A stretch of 64,000 nucleotides of DNA from Candidatus Avimonas narfae (GTDB taxonomy: Bacteria > Bacillota > Clostridia > Oscillospirales > Acutalibacteraceae): positions 1-64,000 of the forward strand of contig CAJFNR010000041.1 in assembly GCA_904395335.1 (NCBI GenBank). Reading direction: 5' to 3'. The first letter of the stretch is position 1. The number at the start of each line of letters is the position of its first letter. The notes beneath the pieces are model-generated. The model was not told the origin of the DNA, did not search any database, and saw only the letters and a list, made by a program, of their open reading frames with translations. This document shows, in pieces, positions 54,512 through 63,172 of this stretch. The translations under genes and the position numbers were made by a program.

Positions 54512-55646
54512 TCCCGTTTTCCCCTTTCTCCTCGGTCAGCGTCCCGGCCCGGATGCTCCAGGCCCGGCTGTTTCGGTTGCCTCGGTCCAGCCGCAGGACG
54601 GTGCCCGGTTCACAGCAGGTGATGAATACCTGCCAATCCTCGATGCGGTTGAGTATATAATCCTGTCGGGCGGCGTCCAGCTCGCTCATCACGTCGTCCA
54701 GCAGCGCCACGGGCTTTTCCCCGGTGGCTTCTTCCAACAGCGCCGCTTCCGCCAGCTTGAGTGCCAGGGCCGCGGACCTCTGCTGCCCCTGAGAACCAAA
54801 GGCGCGGGCCGGCAACTGATTGATCTCGATAATCAGATCGTCCCGGTGAGGGCCGGCGGTGGTGAATCCCGCCGCCTGGTCTGCGGCGCGGCGGCTGCAC
54901 AACAGCCGATACAGCGCTTCCGTCTCCTCCCGGACCGACCGAGAGTCCGTTTCTCCGCACTCCTCCCCCGCCCTTCGATAGGAAAGCGAGAGAATCTCTT
55001 TGCCGCCGGAAAGCCCCTGATACAGCGCCCCTGCTGCTGCCGCCAAACGGTCTGTGTAGCGACGGCGGGCGGCGAGAATATATCCGCCCGCCCGGGCCAG
55101 CTTCTGATCCCACACATCCAGCAACTCCTCCGCCCCCAGCCCCAGAGGGCCGTTTTTCAGCAGGGCGTTGCGCTGGGCCAGGGCCCGGTGGTATTCGGAC
55201 AGAGTGGCAATGTACCCGGGACGCAGCTGACAGTAGGCGGCATCCAGAAACCGACGGCGGGCGTCCGGCCCTTCCCGTACCAAGGACAGGTCCGCCGGAG
55301 AAAAGACCACAGCGCAGAACTGTCCCGCCAGCCGGGAAGGTGACGGCTGAACCACGCCGTTGAGCACCGCCTGACGGCGGCGGACAATGGTCAGTTCCGC
55401 TTCCTGGACCCGTCCCGCTGCCTCAAAGGTGAGAATCAGGTGGGCTTTTTCTTTCCCGAACCCCGGCAGCTCGCTGTCCCGGGAACCCCGGAAACTTTTG
55501 CCGCCGGTAAAAAGCCACAGGGCCTCCAGTAAATTGGTTTTCCCCTGGGCATTGTCCCCGTACAGAACATTGACCCCGGTCACCGGTGTCAGCGTACCGC
55601 TTTGCAGATTGCGGAAGCCCTCAAAGCGCAGCTCCCGGACAATCAT
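54471..55646 (-). CDS. recF: DNA replication and repair protein RecF
   Basis: 391 residues. SMC-like ATPase loading RecA at gaps. Walker [15 protein letters not shown] near residue 30; the signature-type region [20 protein letters not shown] and Walker [21 protein letters not shown] are clear. The last ~15 residues (Gly/Ser-rich) overlap remB. Its ATG overlaps the S4 gene stop by 4 bases. Confidence 0.96.
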   Translation of the reverse strand: MIVRELRFEGFRNLQSGTLTPVTGVNVLYGDNAQGKTNLLEALWLFTGGKSFRGSRDSELPGFGKEKAHLILTFEAAGRVQEAELTIVRRRQAVLNGVVQPSPSRLAGQFCAVVFSPADLSLVREGPDARRRFLDAAYCQLRPGYIATLSEYHRALAQRNALLKNGPLGLGAEELLDVWDQKLARAGGYILAARRRYTDRLAAAAGALYQGLSGGKEILSLSYRRAGEECGETDSRSVREETEALYRLLCSRRAADQAAGFTTAGPHRDDLIIEINQLPARAFGSQGQQRSAALALKLAEAALLEEATGEKPVALLDDVMSELDAARQDYILNRIEDWQVFITCCEPGTVLRLDRGNRNSRAWSIRAGTLTEEKGENGSVSAFGTGSGGPV

Positions 55647-55894
55647 GGTTCTTGCCTTTGTGAAACGGCATATTCTGTTTTGCTGTCCAGCAGACGGGCC
55701 CTGTCACCGGGACGCAGCTTTTTGCCTCTCTGCAGGCATACCTCATCGTTGACCAGCACCCGTCCGGACTGAATCAGCACCTTGGCCTCCCCGCCGGTGT
55801 CGGCGGCCCCCGCCAGTTTCAGCAGGGCGTCCAGCCGGATCCATTCGGTGACGATGGGAACGGACTGACAGGTTTCTTGTTTCACATCTTCCAC
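55643..55894 (-). CDS. yaaA: S4-domain RNA-binding protein (YaaA/RlbA-like)
   Basis: 83 residues. [20 protein letters not shown] and [24 protein letters not shown] sequence form an S4 domain (about 18-70) that binds structured RNA. A gene of this kind sits between dnaN and recF in most Firmicutes. The stop overlaps the recF start. The role may be in ribosome assembly, by family knowledge. Confidence 0.88.
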   Translation of the reverse strand: MEDVKQETCQSVPIVTEWIRLDALLKLAGAADTGGEAKVLIQSGRVLVNDEVCLQRGKKLRPGDRARLLDSKTEYAVSQRQEP

Positions 55895-55903
55895 CCGTTT
55901 CCC

Positions 55904-57013
55904 TTATTTTTTCAGCCGGACAGGCAGCACCAGGAACAGGAAGGATTCTCCCTCGGGGGGAAGCACCTTCATGGGCGATAAGGCACCGCCCAGCTCAATG
56001 CGGACCTCGTCCGTCTCGGTATTTTTTAGCGCGTCCAGCAGAAAACGGCTGTTGAAGCCCATTTCCTCGCTGTCCCCCTTGATTTTGGCGGGAATCACGT
56101 CGTTGACGCTACCCAGTGGGGTGGTGCAGGAGATCTGAATCTCATCGTCGTGGAAATCGCATACCAGTGGGGATTTGATGCGGTCGTTGATGACCAGAGA
56201 AGCACGCTCCACCGCATCAATAAGATCCCGAGTATTCAGACTGATGGTGGTGGTCACTTGCTGGGGGATGGCCTTGCGATAGGGAAGAAATTCGCCGTCC
56301 AACAACCGCGAGATGACGGCATAGCCGCCGATTTCCATCACAATGTGCCGGCGGCCCACCGCCATGGACATGGGGGTGTCGTCGTCGGAGAGAAGTTTGA
56401 GCACCTCATTGAGGGTTTTGCCCGGCACAACGAAGGTGGCCGTCTCTTTGCTCTGTATTGGCTCGCACCGCACCGCTAGACGGGAGCCATCCACTGCCAC
56501 CAAGCGCACGCTGTCCTCTGCGATTTCAAACTGTACGCCGGTGTGAACGGGGCGGGCGTCGGTTTGTGCCACGGCAAAAATAGTCTGGCGGATCATACTG
56601 CGCAGCAGGTTCTGCGGCAGAGTGAAGGCGGCTCCGTCGGGGACGGTGGGAATCTCCGGATATTCCGTGGCCGACAAGCCGATAATGGTGAATTCCGTTT
56701 GTCCGCTGGTGATGAGGGTATTGTATTTTTCATCGCAGGACAACCGTACTTGGTCGCCGGGAAGACGGCGCACGATTTCGCCAAAGAGCTTGGCAGATAG
56801 TACGATTTCACCGGGTTCGCTCACCTGGGCTTCGATGGTGGTGGTGATGCCTAAATCCAGATCGTAGCCTGCCAGAAACAGAGACGATCCGGAGGTGCGC
56901 AGAAGCACGCCTTCCAGTGAGGGAAGAGTGGATTTGCCGGAGACAGCCCGCTGGACGTTATTGACAGCGTCCAGAAGGGCCTGACGGTCGCAGACGAATT
57001 TCATTTTGGTCAC
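55904..57013 (-). CDS. dnaN: DNA polymerase III beta subunit (sliding clamp)
   Basis: 369 residues in three clamp domains. MKFVCDRQALLDAVNNVQRA and VSGKSTLPSLEGVLLRTSGS at the N-terminus; KILPPEGESFLFLVLPVRL-type C-terminus. It forms the ring that tethers the polymerase. ATG follows GAAAGGTGTGACCAAA. It is preceded by a 383-base gap rich in DnaA-box-like sequences. Confidence 0.97.
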   Translation of the reverse strand: MTKMKFVCDRQALLDAVNNVQRAVSGKSTLPSLEGVLLRTSGSSLFLAGYDLDLGITTTIEAQVSEPGEIVLSAKLFGEIVRRLPGDQVRLSCDEKYNTLITSGQTEFTIIGLSATEYPEIPTVPDGAAFTLPQNLLRSMIRQTIFAVAQTDARPVHTGVQFEIAEDSVRLVAVDGSRLAVRCEPIQSKETATFVVPGKTLNEVLKLLSDDDTPMSMAVGRRHIVMEIGGYAVISRLLDGEFLPYRKAIPQQVTTTISLNTRDLIDAVERASLVINDRIKSPLVCDFHDDEIQISCTTPLGSVNDVIPAKIKGDSEEMGFNSRFLLDALKNTETDEVRIELGGALSPMKVLPPEGESFLFLVLPVRLKK

Positions 57014-57396
57014 ACCTTTCGGTTTCCTTTTCCAAAAACATACTTTTTCTTTTCGTAGTCTATAGTAGGGGCGGTGGAAACGGGGGAAAACCCGTTTTTT
57101 CCGCTTGCCAGCGTCTTTTTTTCGGTTTTTTCGCGGTGGATTTCCCGTGAGAAAAATTTGGGAAAAGTGGAAATGGCTTTTTTCTTTTCACAGCAGAGGG
57201 GAAGGAGGTGACGAAAAAGTGGAAAAACCGTGGAAAAATCCTCCATTTGTCGGGCGGAAGCAATTTTCTTTTTTCACGGGTTTCAGGGGAAAAGAGGAGA
57301 AAACCCGGAGGAAAAGCTGTGGAAAGAAGGAGGAAAACCGGCGAAAGGGGAAATCCGCCCACTCCGGAGGAAGCTCCAAAGGGGCGATGTGGAAAA
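57014..57396. other. oriC: Candidate oriC part 1: dnaA-dnaN gap
   Basis: A gap of 383 bases without a gene. On the plus strand it contains co-oriented relaxed DnaA boxes: AGTGGAAAT near 57167, AGTGGAAAA near 57218, CGTGGAAAA near 57229, TGTGGAAAG near 57319 and TGTGGAAAA at 57389, plus GGTGGAAAC near 57074 and GGTGGATTT near 57136. None is the canonical TGTGGATAA. The same interval is part of oriC in Bacillus. Confidence 0.55.
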
Positions 57397-58758
57397 TCAG
57401 GACTCGCTAATATTTTTAACGATATCGGATACCATGCCTTTAAAAGAGGGTTCTTTCTCCATGCGGGACTCCACCTTTTGGATAGCGTATACGATGGTAG
57501 AATGGTCCCGGGTGCCGAATTCCTGTCCGATGGATTTCATGGGCATGCCGGTGATGGTGCGCACCACATAGGCCGCCACCTGCCGTGCCTGAGAGATGGG
57601 AGCCGACCGTTTGGTGGATCGGATATCCTCCGGAGCCACGTTCATGGTACGGGCCACTTCATTGATGATGCGCTCCACGGTCACGGGAACCGGCTGGCTG
57701 TCGTTACGGATGTCGCGGATGGCGTTCTGCGCGGTGATGAGGGTAGGCTGCTCCCCTTCCAGAAGATATTGAGCCCGCATACATTTGACCGCACCCTCCA
57801 GCTGACGGACGTTGCTTTTGAGCTGAGTGGCGATATATTCCGCAATGTCATCGGTGATGGCCAGCTCCAACAGCTGGGCCTTGCGTTTGATAATGGCGAT
57901 GCGGGTTTCCAGGTCCGGGGGCTGGATATCCGCCAGCAGGCCCATTTCAAACCGGGTGCGCAGCCGGTCTTCCAGCGCGGAGATTTCCCGGGGCGGCCGG
58001 TCGGAGGTGAGCACGATCTGCTTGTTGGCCTGATGCAGGGCGTCGAAGGTATGGAAAAATTCCTCCTGAGTGGAGGTTTTGCCCGCGATAAACTGGATAT
58101 CATCCACCAGCAGCACATCTGCCTGGCGGTATTTGGCCCGGAATTCCGGCGTGGTACCGGAACCGATGGCCTCGATGAGCTCGTTGGCGATGTACTCGCC
58201 CTTGGTGTATATGATTTTGACCGCCGGCGTGTGGCGCTTTACCTCGTTGCAGATGGCATACAGCAGGTGAGTTTTACCCAGTCCGGAAGGGCCGTAGATA
58301 AACAGGGGATTGTAATATCCCGCAGGCTTGCTGGCCACTGCCTGAGCGGCGGCGTGGGCGAATTTGTTGGAGGAGCCCACGATAAAGTTTTCAAAGGAGT
58401 ATTCGTAGTCGGAGCTTTTTTGTCCGAAAAGGTTGCCGGGCTCCGGTTCCTGAAGGGGAACCGGGATATCCGCAGAGGGAGAAACCGGCGCGGAAGGGGC
58501 GCTGTCCTCCTCCGACAGGATTTTCAGCCCCAGTGGAATGCCCAGCACCTTTTCAAAGGCTTCCTGCAGGCGGGCGGCATAATGCTGGGAAACAATTTTC
58601 CGCTGAAAATTGGTGTGTACATTTACCACCACTTCCCCGTCCTCAATGGTGACGGGATGGATGCAAGAGATCCAGACATTATAGGCGACCTCGCTGATAT
58701 CGTCCAGCCCATGAAGATAATTGAGTATCTCCGACCAGGCTTCCTTAATGGTTTCCAT
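57397..58758 (-). CDS. dnaA: Chromosomal replication initiator DnaA
   Basis: 453 residues. Domain I ~1-80, a Pro/Ser-rich linker ~85-110, then the AAA+ domain: SFENFIVGSSNKFAHAAA, Walker A GPSGLGKT at 156-163, Walker B VLLVDDIQFIAGK and sensor region LTSDRPPREI; domain IV DNA-binding signature GTRDHSTIVYAIQKVE near the C-terminus. ATG at 58758 (METIKEAW) has AAGGAG upstream; eight extra codons in the longer frame are rejected. It is preceded by a strong promoter. Confidence 0.98.
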   Translation of the reverse strand: METIKEAWSEILNYLHGLDDISEVAYNVWISCIHPVTIEDGEVVVNVHTNFQRKIVSQHYAARLQEAFEKVLGIPLGLKILSEEDSAPSAPVSPSADIPVPLQEPEPGNLFGQKSSDYEYSFENFIVGSSNKFAHAAAQAVASKPAGYYNPLFIYGPSGLGKTHLLYAICNEVKRHTPAVKIIYTKGEYIANELIEAIGSGTTPEFRAKYRQADVLLVDDIQFIAGKTSTQEEFFHTFDALHQANKQIVLTSDRPPREISALEDRLRTRFEMGLLADIQPPDLETRIAIIKRKAQLLELAITDDIAEYIATQLKSNVRQLEGAVKCMRAQYLLEGEQPTLITAQNAIRDIRNDSQPVPVTVERIINEVARTMNVAPEDIRSTKRSAPISQARQVAAYVVRTITGMPMKSIGQEFGTRDHSTIVYAIQKVESRMEKEPSFKGMVSDIVKNISES

Positions 58759-58801
58759 ATGGCCATTTCTCCTTAAAAGCATTCAGTGCATGTTCTTTTT
58801 C

Positions 58802-58830
58802 AGTATAGCATAAAATTCTCTTCATTTCAA
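58802..58830 (-). promoter_or_regulatory. dnaA promoter
   Basis: Minus strand TTGAAA (58825-58830), 17 bases, TATACT (58802-58807). Confidence 0.8.
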
Positions 58831-58886
58831 TCACAACTGCGGATAGAAGACCTACAATATAATAAAGTAATATATTAATAAGAGAC

Positions 58887-58914
58887 AAAAAACAGCGGAA
58901 AAATTTTTCCGCTG
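58887..58914 (-). terminator. mnmE terminator
   Basis: CAGCGGAAAAA and TTTTTCCGCTG form a perfect 22-bp palindrome at 58893-58914, followed on the minus strand by TTTTTT (58887-58892). Confidence 0.85.
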
Positions 58915-59069
58915 CTGGATACAATGAAGGAGGTATTTTTTGGGGAAAATTTTTGGGGTCAAAGGACTTTTTACAGGGTTGTTCCAGAAAATGAATGGCT
59001 CTAGGTGCAGTATAATGATATACCGCTTTGCTTTTTCACCCCTAAAACAACCTTCGATTCTTAGAGAAA

Positions 59070-60455
59070 TCATTTTCCCACACAGAAACGGGCAAAAATT
59101 TCGTTAACTACCGCTTCGGTGGCGGTTTCCCCGGTCAATTGCCCTACGGCGGCGATGGCGCCGTCTAGGCTTGCGCCGATTACGTCCAGAGTCAGCCCGG
59201 CTTCCAGGGCCTGCCGTGCCTCCTGAATACAGGCAAGGCAAGTTTCCGCACACTGCCGCTGCCGCTCGGTTGCCAGCACTGCATCCGCTTCCGCCAGGCG
59301 TTCTACTCCAGTGACATCCTGCACTGCCTGTTCCAGTTCTCGCCGGCCGCTGCCCTCCAAAGCGGACAGAGCCACGATACGGGAAAAGCAGTCCTGCAAT
59401 AGGACCCGGTCCTCTTCGGTGAGTCGGTCCTCGCTGCCGGTCACATCCGCCTTGTTGATCAGCGCGATGGCGGTTTTCCCGGCCGCTGCCCGGGCCACTG
59501 CCCGGTCGTTTTCGTCCAGAGGACGGGTACCGTCAAAGACACAAAGCAGGAGAAGGGCGGATTCCATACGCTTTCGGGCACGGTCTACGCCGATGGCCTC
59601 CGCCTCATTATCGGTATCCCGGATTCCGGCGGTATCGGACAGGCGGAGCTTTACGTCTCCCACCCGCACGGTTTCCTCTACGATATCGCGAGTGGTTCCC
59701 GCGGCGGAAGTGACGATGCTGCGTTCGCATCCGGCTAGGAGGTTCATCAGGGTGGATTTGCCCACATTGGGACTGCCGGCGATCACGGTATCGATGCCCT
59801 CCCGCAAAATGCGCCCTGCATCAAAGGTGGACAGCAGCGCCGTCAGGATGGCCTCGCTCCGGTCCAGGGCCGCCTGGAGCTCGTCCGGAGCCAGTTCCGG
59901 GATGTCGTCGTCCGGATAATCCACATAAGCCGCTATGCCGGCACAGACACCTGCCAGATCCTCCTTGAGCCGGCGGAGTTTCTGAAAGATGGCGCCCTCC
60001 CGGGCCGCCAGAGCAGTTTTAGCCGCCAGCCGTCCGTCGGCTGCAATCAGATCCATCACGGCTTCCGCGCGGGTCAGATCGATTTTCCCGTTGACAAAAG
60101 CCCGGCGGGTGAATTCCCCTGGGCCGGCGGGACGGGCCCCGGCCTCCAGAGCGGCCCTGAGGACCCGCTTCAACAGATACAATCCGCCGTGACAGGACAG
60201 CTCCGCCATGTTCTCTCCTGTATAGCTGTGGGGAGCGTGAAAGACCAAAGCGACGCATTCATCGATATCTCCCTCCCGGTCGTAGACATGCCCGAAGCGG
60301 GCCGTATACCCGGGCAGTTCCTTCAGCGATTGCCCTTTCCGTGGGGAGCGGAAGATCCTGTCCGCCACCACAAGGGCCTCCGGCCCCGAAAGTCTCACGA
60401 CGCCTATGCCTGCCGCCGCCGGGGCGGTGGAAATGGCGGCGATGGTGGAATTCAT
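59070..60455 (-). CDS. mnmE: tRNA modification GTPase MnmE (TrmE)
   Basis: 461 residues. N-terminal folate-binding domain with YTGENMAELSCHGGLYLLKR; G domain with GSPNVGKSTLMN, TTRD in [16 protein letters not shown] and NKAD; the C-terminus ends FCVGK, the catalytic-type CxGK motif. Works with MnmG on U34. ATG at 60455 is used; 15 extra codons upstream lie in AT-rich promoter-like DNA. It is transcribed in the same direction as dnaA, not divergently, and is far from mnmG. Confidence 0.97.
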   Translation of the reverse strand: MNSTIAAISTAPAAAGIGVVRLSGPEALVVADRIFRSPRKGQSLKELPGYTARFGHVYDREGDIDECVALVFHAPHSYTGENMAELSCHGGLYLLKRVLRAALEAGARPAGPGEFTRRAFVNGKIDLTRAEAVMDLIAADGRLAAKTALAAREGAIFQKLRRLKEDLAGVCAGIAAYVDYPDDDIPELAPDELQAALDRSEAILTALLSTFDAGRILREGIDTVIAGSPNVGKSTLMNLLAGCERSIVTSAAGTTRDIVEETVRVGDVKLRLSDTAGIRDTDNEAEAIGVDRARKRMESALLLLCVFDGTRPLDENDRAVARAAAGKTAIALINKADVTGSEDRLTEEDRVLLQDCFSRIVALSALEGSGRRELEQAVQDVTGVERLAEADAVLATERQRQCAETCLACIQEARQALEAGLTLDVIGASLDGAIAAVGQLTGETATEAVVNEIFARFCVGK

Positions 60456-60788
60456 CAGTGAACACCATACTTTCTGTATAAGATAAAATTTTAGTTGCAA
60501 AAAATCTAAACTATAAGGATAATAAATTAATATTATACTTTATGTATTTATAGTATCCTTAAAAACGTCCGGAAATGGAAAAAGAACAATCAATTTTCTG
60601 TTTTCCACTCTGTTCACCGGGAAGAAAGAGAAATCAAAAGAGAAAAAATCCTGGAAAACCGGAGAATACAGAGGGCCATACAGCGGGAAACCGTTCAACA
60701 TTTTTTAGTTTTCCACATTTTTCATTGATTTGTTGAAAACTTGGTGGAAACTGAATTTTTTCCCCCGGGAAAGGGAAAAAACAAAATT
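60456..60788. other. Candidate oriC part 2 / mnmE upstream region
   Basis: No gene. A very AT-rich block (60480-60560) is followed by TTTTCCACT near 60600, TTTTCCACA near 60709 and GGTGGAAAC near 60743, all relaxed DnaA boxes. TTTTTTCCC with GGGAAAAAA near 60758-60782 may terminate the MATE gene. AT-rich DNA beside DnaA-like sites could be an unwinding element. Confidence 0.4.
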
Positions 60789-62144
60789 TTAGATAACCTG
60801 AAGATTTTTCCATTTTCCCCGCAGAAAGCGCAGGGAAAAAACCGCGGCACGGGCGACCCAATCGATGACCATAGCCATCCATACGCCCAGAAGTCCCAGC
60901 CCCAGTCCCCAATCGTCCGCCAACAGGTAGCTGAAGCCGATGCGGAACACCCACATGGAGATCATGGAAACCACCATGGTGAATTTGGCATCCCCGGCGG
61001 CCCGCAGAGCATTGGGGGTAATAAAGGACAGCGGCCAAAGCAGCATGGAACAGACGGCAAAGAGATACAGAACCTGTTCGGCGGCGGCAGTTGCCTGTGT
61101 GCTCAGATGGAATACGCCCACCAAAGGATGAGCGGTCAGCAACAGGAGGAGATTGAGAGTGCCCATGCTGAGGTACGTGAAGCCCAGCAGCCGTTTGGTA
61201 TACGACACCGCCTGACCGTAGTCCTGGGCGCCGATGCAACGGCCCACCACCGTGATCAGGGCCAGCTGGATAGCCGTGCCGGGGACGTTGACGACGGAGG
61301 CGATGTTATTGGCAATGGCGTTGGCGGAGATGGCGAAGGTGCCAAATGTGGAAACTAACCGCTGTACAATGAGCTTGCCGATCTGGAACATGCCGTTTTC
61401 CACCCCGCCGGGAATCCCGATGGAGAGAATGCGGCGCACCATGGCGGGACGGAATTCCGGCCGGAACAGGCGGTGAACAGAAATCATCTGATGGGGGCGG
61501 CAGATCAGCGCGGTGATAAGGACGGCGGAAAGCGCCCGGGAAAACAGGGAGGCGGTGGCGGCGCCTGCCACTCCCCAGCCGCAGCCGTAAATCAGGATGG
61601 CATTGCCGCCGATATTGACCACGTTCATCAGCAGCGAAGTCAGCATGGATATGCGGCTGTTGCCCATGGCGCGGAAAAGAGCCGCGCCGCCGTTGTACAA
61701 CGCCAAAAAAGGATAGGAAAGCAGGGACAACCCAAAATAGGTCTGGGCATTGGCCATCACCTCCGGCTCGATGGAACCGAAGATGCCGCTGAGGATGGAA
61801 CGCTGAAACGGATAGGCTGCCGCCAGAATGACCAGGGAAAGGATCAGGGCAGTGTACAGCAGCTGTTTGGCCGCCGAGCACGCACTTTCCCGGTCCTGAC
61901 GTCCCAGATACTGGGAGGCCACCACGGCGCCTCCCGTTGCCATGGCGGAAAAAATCTGGATAAACAGGATATTGATGCTGTCCACCAGGGCAATGCCGGA
62001 TACCGCTTCCTCCCCCACGGAGGAAACCATGACGGTGTCGGCCATGCCTACCGTAACGGCTAGAAGCTGCTCCACCACCAGTGGCCAGATCAGGGTCAGG
62101 AGCTCCCGCCCGGTAAAGAGGGGCTTGGCGGAAGTATTGCACAT
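60789..62144 (-). CDS. MATE family efflux transporter
   Basis: 451 residues, 12 predicted helices. TLIWPLVVEQLLAVTVGMAD opens helix 1, and two homologous halves begin at about residues 12 and 235; VNVPGTAIQLALITVVGRCI fits the second half of MATE (DinF/NorM) antiporters that export cationic drugs with Na+ or H+. The ATG at 62144 has AAGAAGG upstream; a 32-codon extension is unsupported. A 16-bp palindrome lies 142 bases upstream of the start. Substrate unknown. Confidence 0.88.
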   Translation of the reverse strand: MCNTSAKPLFTGRELLTLIWPLVVEQLLAVTVGMADTVMVSSVGEEAVSGIALVDSINILFIQIFSAMATGGAVVASQYLGRQDRESACSAAKQLLYTALILSLVILAAAYPFQRSILSGIFGSIEPEVMANAQTYFGLSLLSYPFLALYNGGAALFRAMGNSRISMLTSLLMNVVNIGGNAILIYGCGWGVAGAATASLFSRALSAVLITALICRPHQMISVHRLFRPEFRPAMVRRILSIGIPGGVENGMFQIGKLIVQRLVSTFGTFAISANAIANNIASVVNVPGTAIQLALITVVGRCIGAQDYGQAVSYTKRLLGFTYLSMGTLNLLLLLTAHPLVGVFHLSTQATAAAEQVLYLFAVCSMLLWPLSFITPNALRAAGDAKFTMVVSMISMWVFRIGFSYLLADDWGLGLGLLGVWMAMVIDWVARAAVFSLRFLRGKWKNLQVI

Positions 62145-62285
62145 AAGGAAGGGACCTTCTTTGCGCCCGCGAATTGACGGGAGGAAGCCTCCGTCGAAAG
62201 GGCCTAGCCCTATTTTGCCGCAAACCGTGTTGAAATGCAAGCCTTGGTGGATGGAAAGATGGAGAAAGGGGACGTATACACTATG

Positions 62286-62301
62286 ATTTTGACGTCAAAA
62301 T
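62286..62301. repeat. 16-bp palindrome upstream of MATE gene
   Basis: ATTTTGACGTCAAAAT, perfect symmetry, in the 191-base gap between the ABC ATPase stop and the MATE start. On the minus strand it overlaps a TTGACG. A regulator binding site is plausible. The rest of the gap has no other feature. Confidence 0.5.
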
Positions 62302-62335
62302 AGTACCCCTCGCGGAGAAAGGCAAACAGAAAAGG

Positions 62336-63022
62336 CTACCTGGCGGGCATAGCGGTGTCCTCCAACACTTTCCCGTCCTGGATGCGCACGATTCTTTGGG
62401 CGGAGGAGGCGATTCCTTCGTCATGGGTGATGAGGATGATGGTGCGGCCCTCCGCGTGAAGGTCCCATAAAATATCCATAACCTCCCGACCGGAGCGGGT
62501 ATCCAGGTTTCCGGTGGGTTCGTCCGCCAGCAGCAGAGGCGGACGGGCGGCAATCGCCCGGGCAATGGCAACCCGTTGCTGCTGGCCACCGGACATTTCG
62601 GCCGGCCGGTGATGGAGGCGTTCCGCCAGCCCCACCCGCCGCAATGCATCCATTGCCAGCTGGCGCCGCTGGCTTTTGCCTATTCCCCGGTACAGCAGAG
62701 GGAGCTCCACGTTTTCCAGCGCATCCAGGCCGGGGATCAGGTTAAAGCCCTGAAAGATAAACCCGATCTGGACGTTTCGGATCTCGGACAATTCGTCGTC
62801 ACGCAGGCGGGAAACATCCCTCCCCTCCAGAAAATACGCCCCGGAGGTGGGCGTGTCCAGGCAGCCCAGCATATTCATCAGCGTGGATTTTCCGGAGCCG
62901 GAATGGCCCACAATGGCAACAAATTCGCCTGCCTCCACCGAAAGAGATACGCCGTCCAGCGCCCGTACCTCTTGAGGGCCGGGATGATAGATTTTATACA
63001 GGTTTTCAAGGCGAATGAGCAT
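62336..63022 (-). CDS. ABC transporter ATP-binding protein (MacB/LolD type)
   Basis: 228 residues. Walker [16 protein letters not shown] at about 38-52, Q-loop in [20 protein letters not shown], signature [16 protein letters not shown], Walker [13 protein letters not shown], and H-loop ITHDEG. The MacB/LolD/FtsE class energises mechanotransmission or export of lipoproteins and peptides. No FtsX-like permease gene is next to it; the neighbours are a MATE exporter and a cell-wall protein. Its partner must be elsewhere or absent. Confidence 0.9.
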   Translation of the reverse strand: MLIRLENLYKIYHPGPQEVRALDGVSLSVEAGEFVAIVGHSGSGKSTLMNMLGCLDTPTSGAYFLEGRDVSRLRDDELSEIRNVQIGFIFQGFNLIPGLDALENVELPLLYRGIGKSQRRQLAMDALRRVGLAERLHHRPAEMSGGQQQRVAIARAIAARPPLLLADEPTGNLDTRSGREVMDILWDLHAEGRTIILITHDEGIASSAQRIVRIQDGKVLEDTAMPAR

Positions 63023-63094
63023 GATGCGTCTCCTCTCTTCTCCGCGGAAAATGGGTTCCTTTTAGTATGCCCGCATTTCGCACAGGGGCGGAGA

Positions 63095-63141
63095 AAAAAG
63101 AAAAACACCCTGGTTTTTCCACAGGAAAAGCCCAGGGTGTT
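63095..63141 (-). terminator. Terminator of the 3D-domain gene
   Basis: Minus strand: AACACCCTGG pairs with CCAGGGTGTT, followed by TTTCTTTTTT. Confidence 0.85.
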
Positions 63142-63172
63142 GAAAAATCGCACAAAGATAGTGGGGAACGCC

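Larger units (their letters stand above)
58759..59069. other. dnaA upstream region
   Basis: AT-rich gap with the dnaA promoter and the mnmE terminator. I see no DnaA-box cluster here, in contrast to Bacillus where boxes flank dnaA on both sides. Confidence 0.5.

Noticed and set aside
53183..54622. Long plus-strand frame antisense to gyrB and remB
   Set aside because: Mirror of real genes; no start signal.
57208..58776. Plus-strand GTG frame of 522 codons with a perfect AAGGAGG upstream, antisense to dnaA
   Set aside because: The ribosome-site match lies in the purine-rich DnaA-box region by chance; the product is the dnaA antisense translation and lacks known domains.
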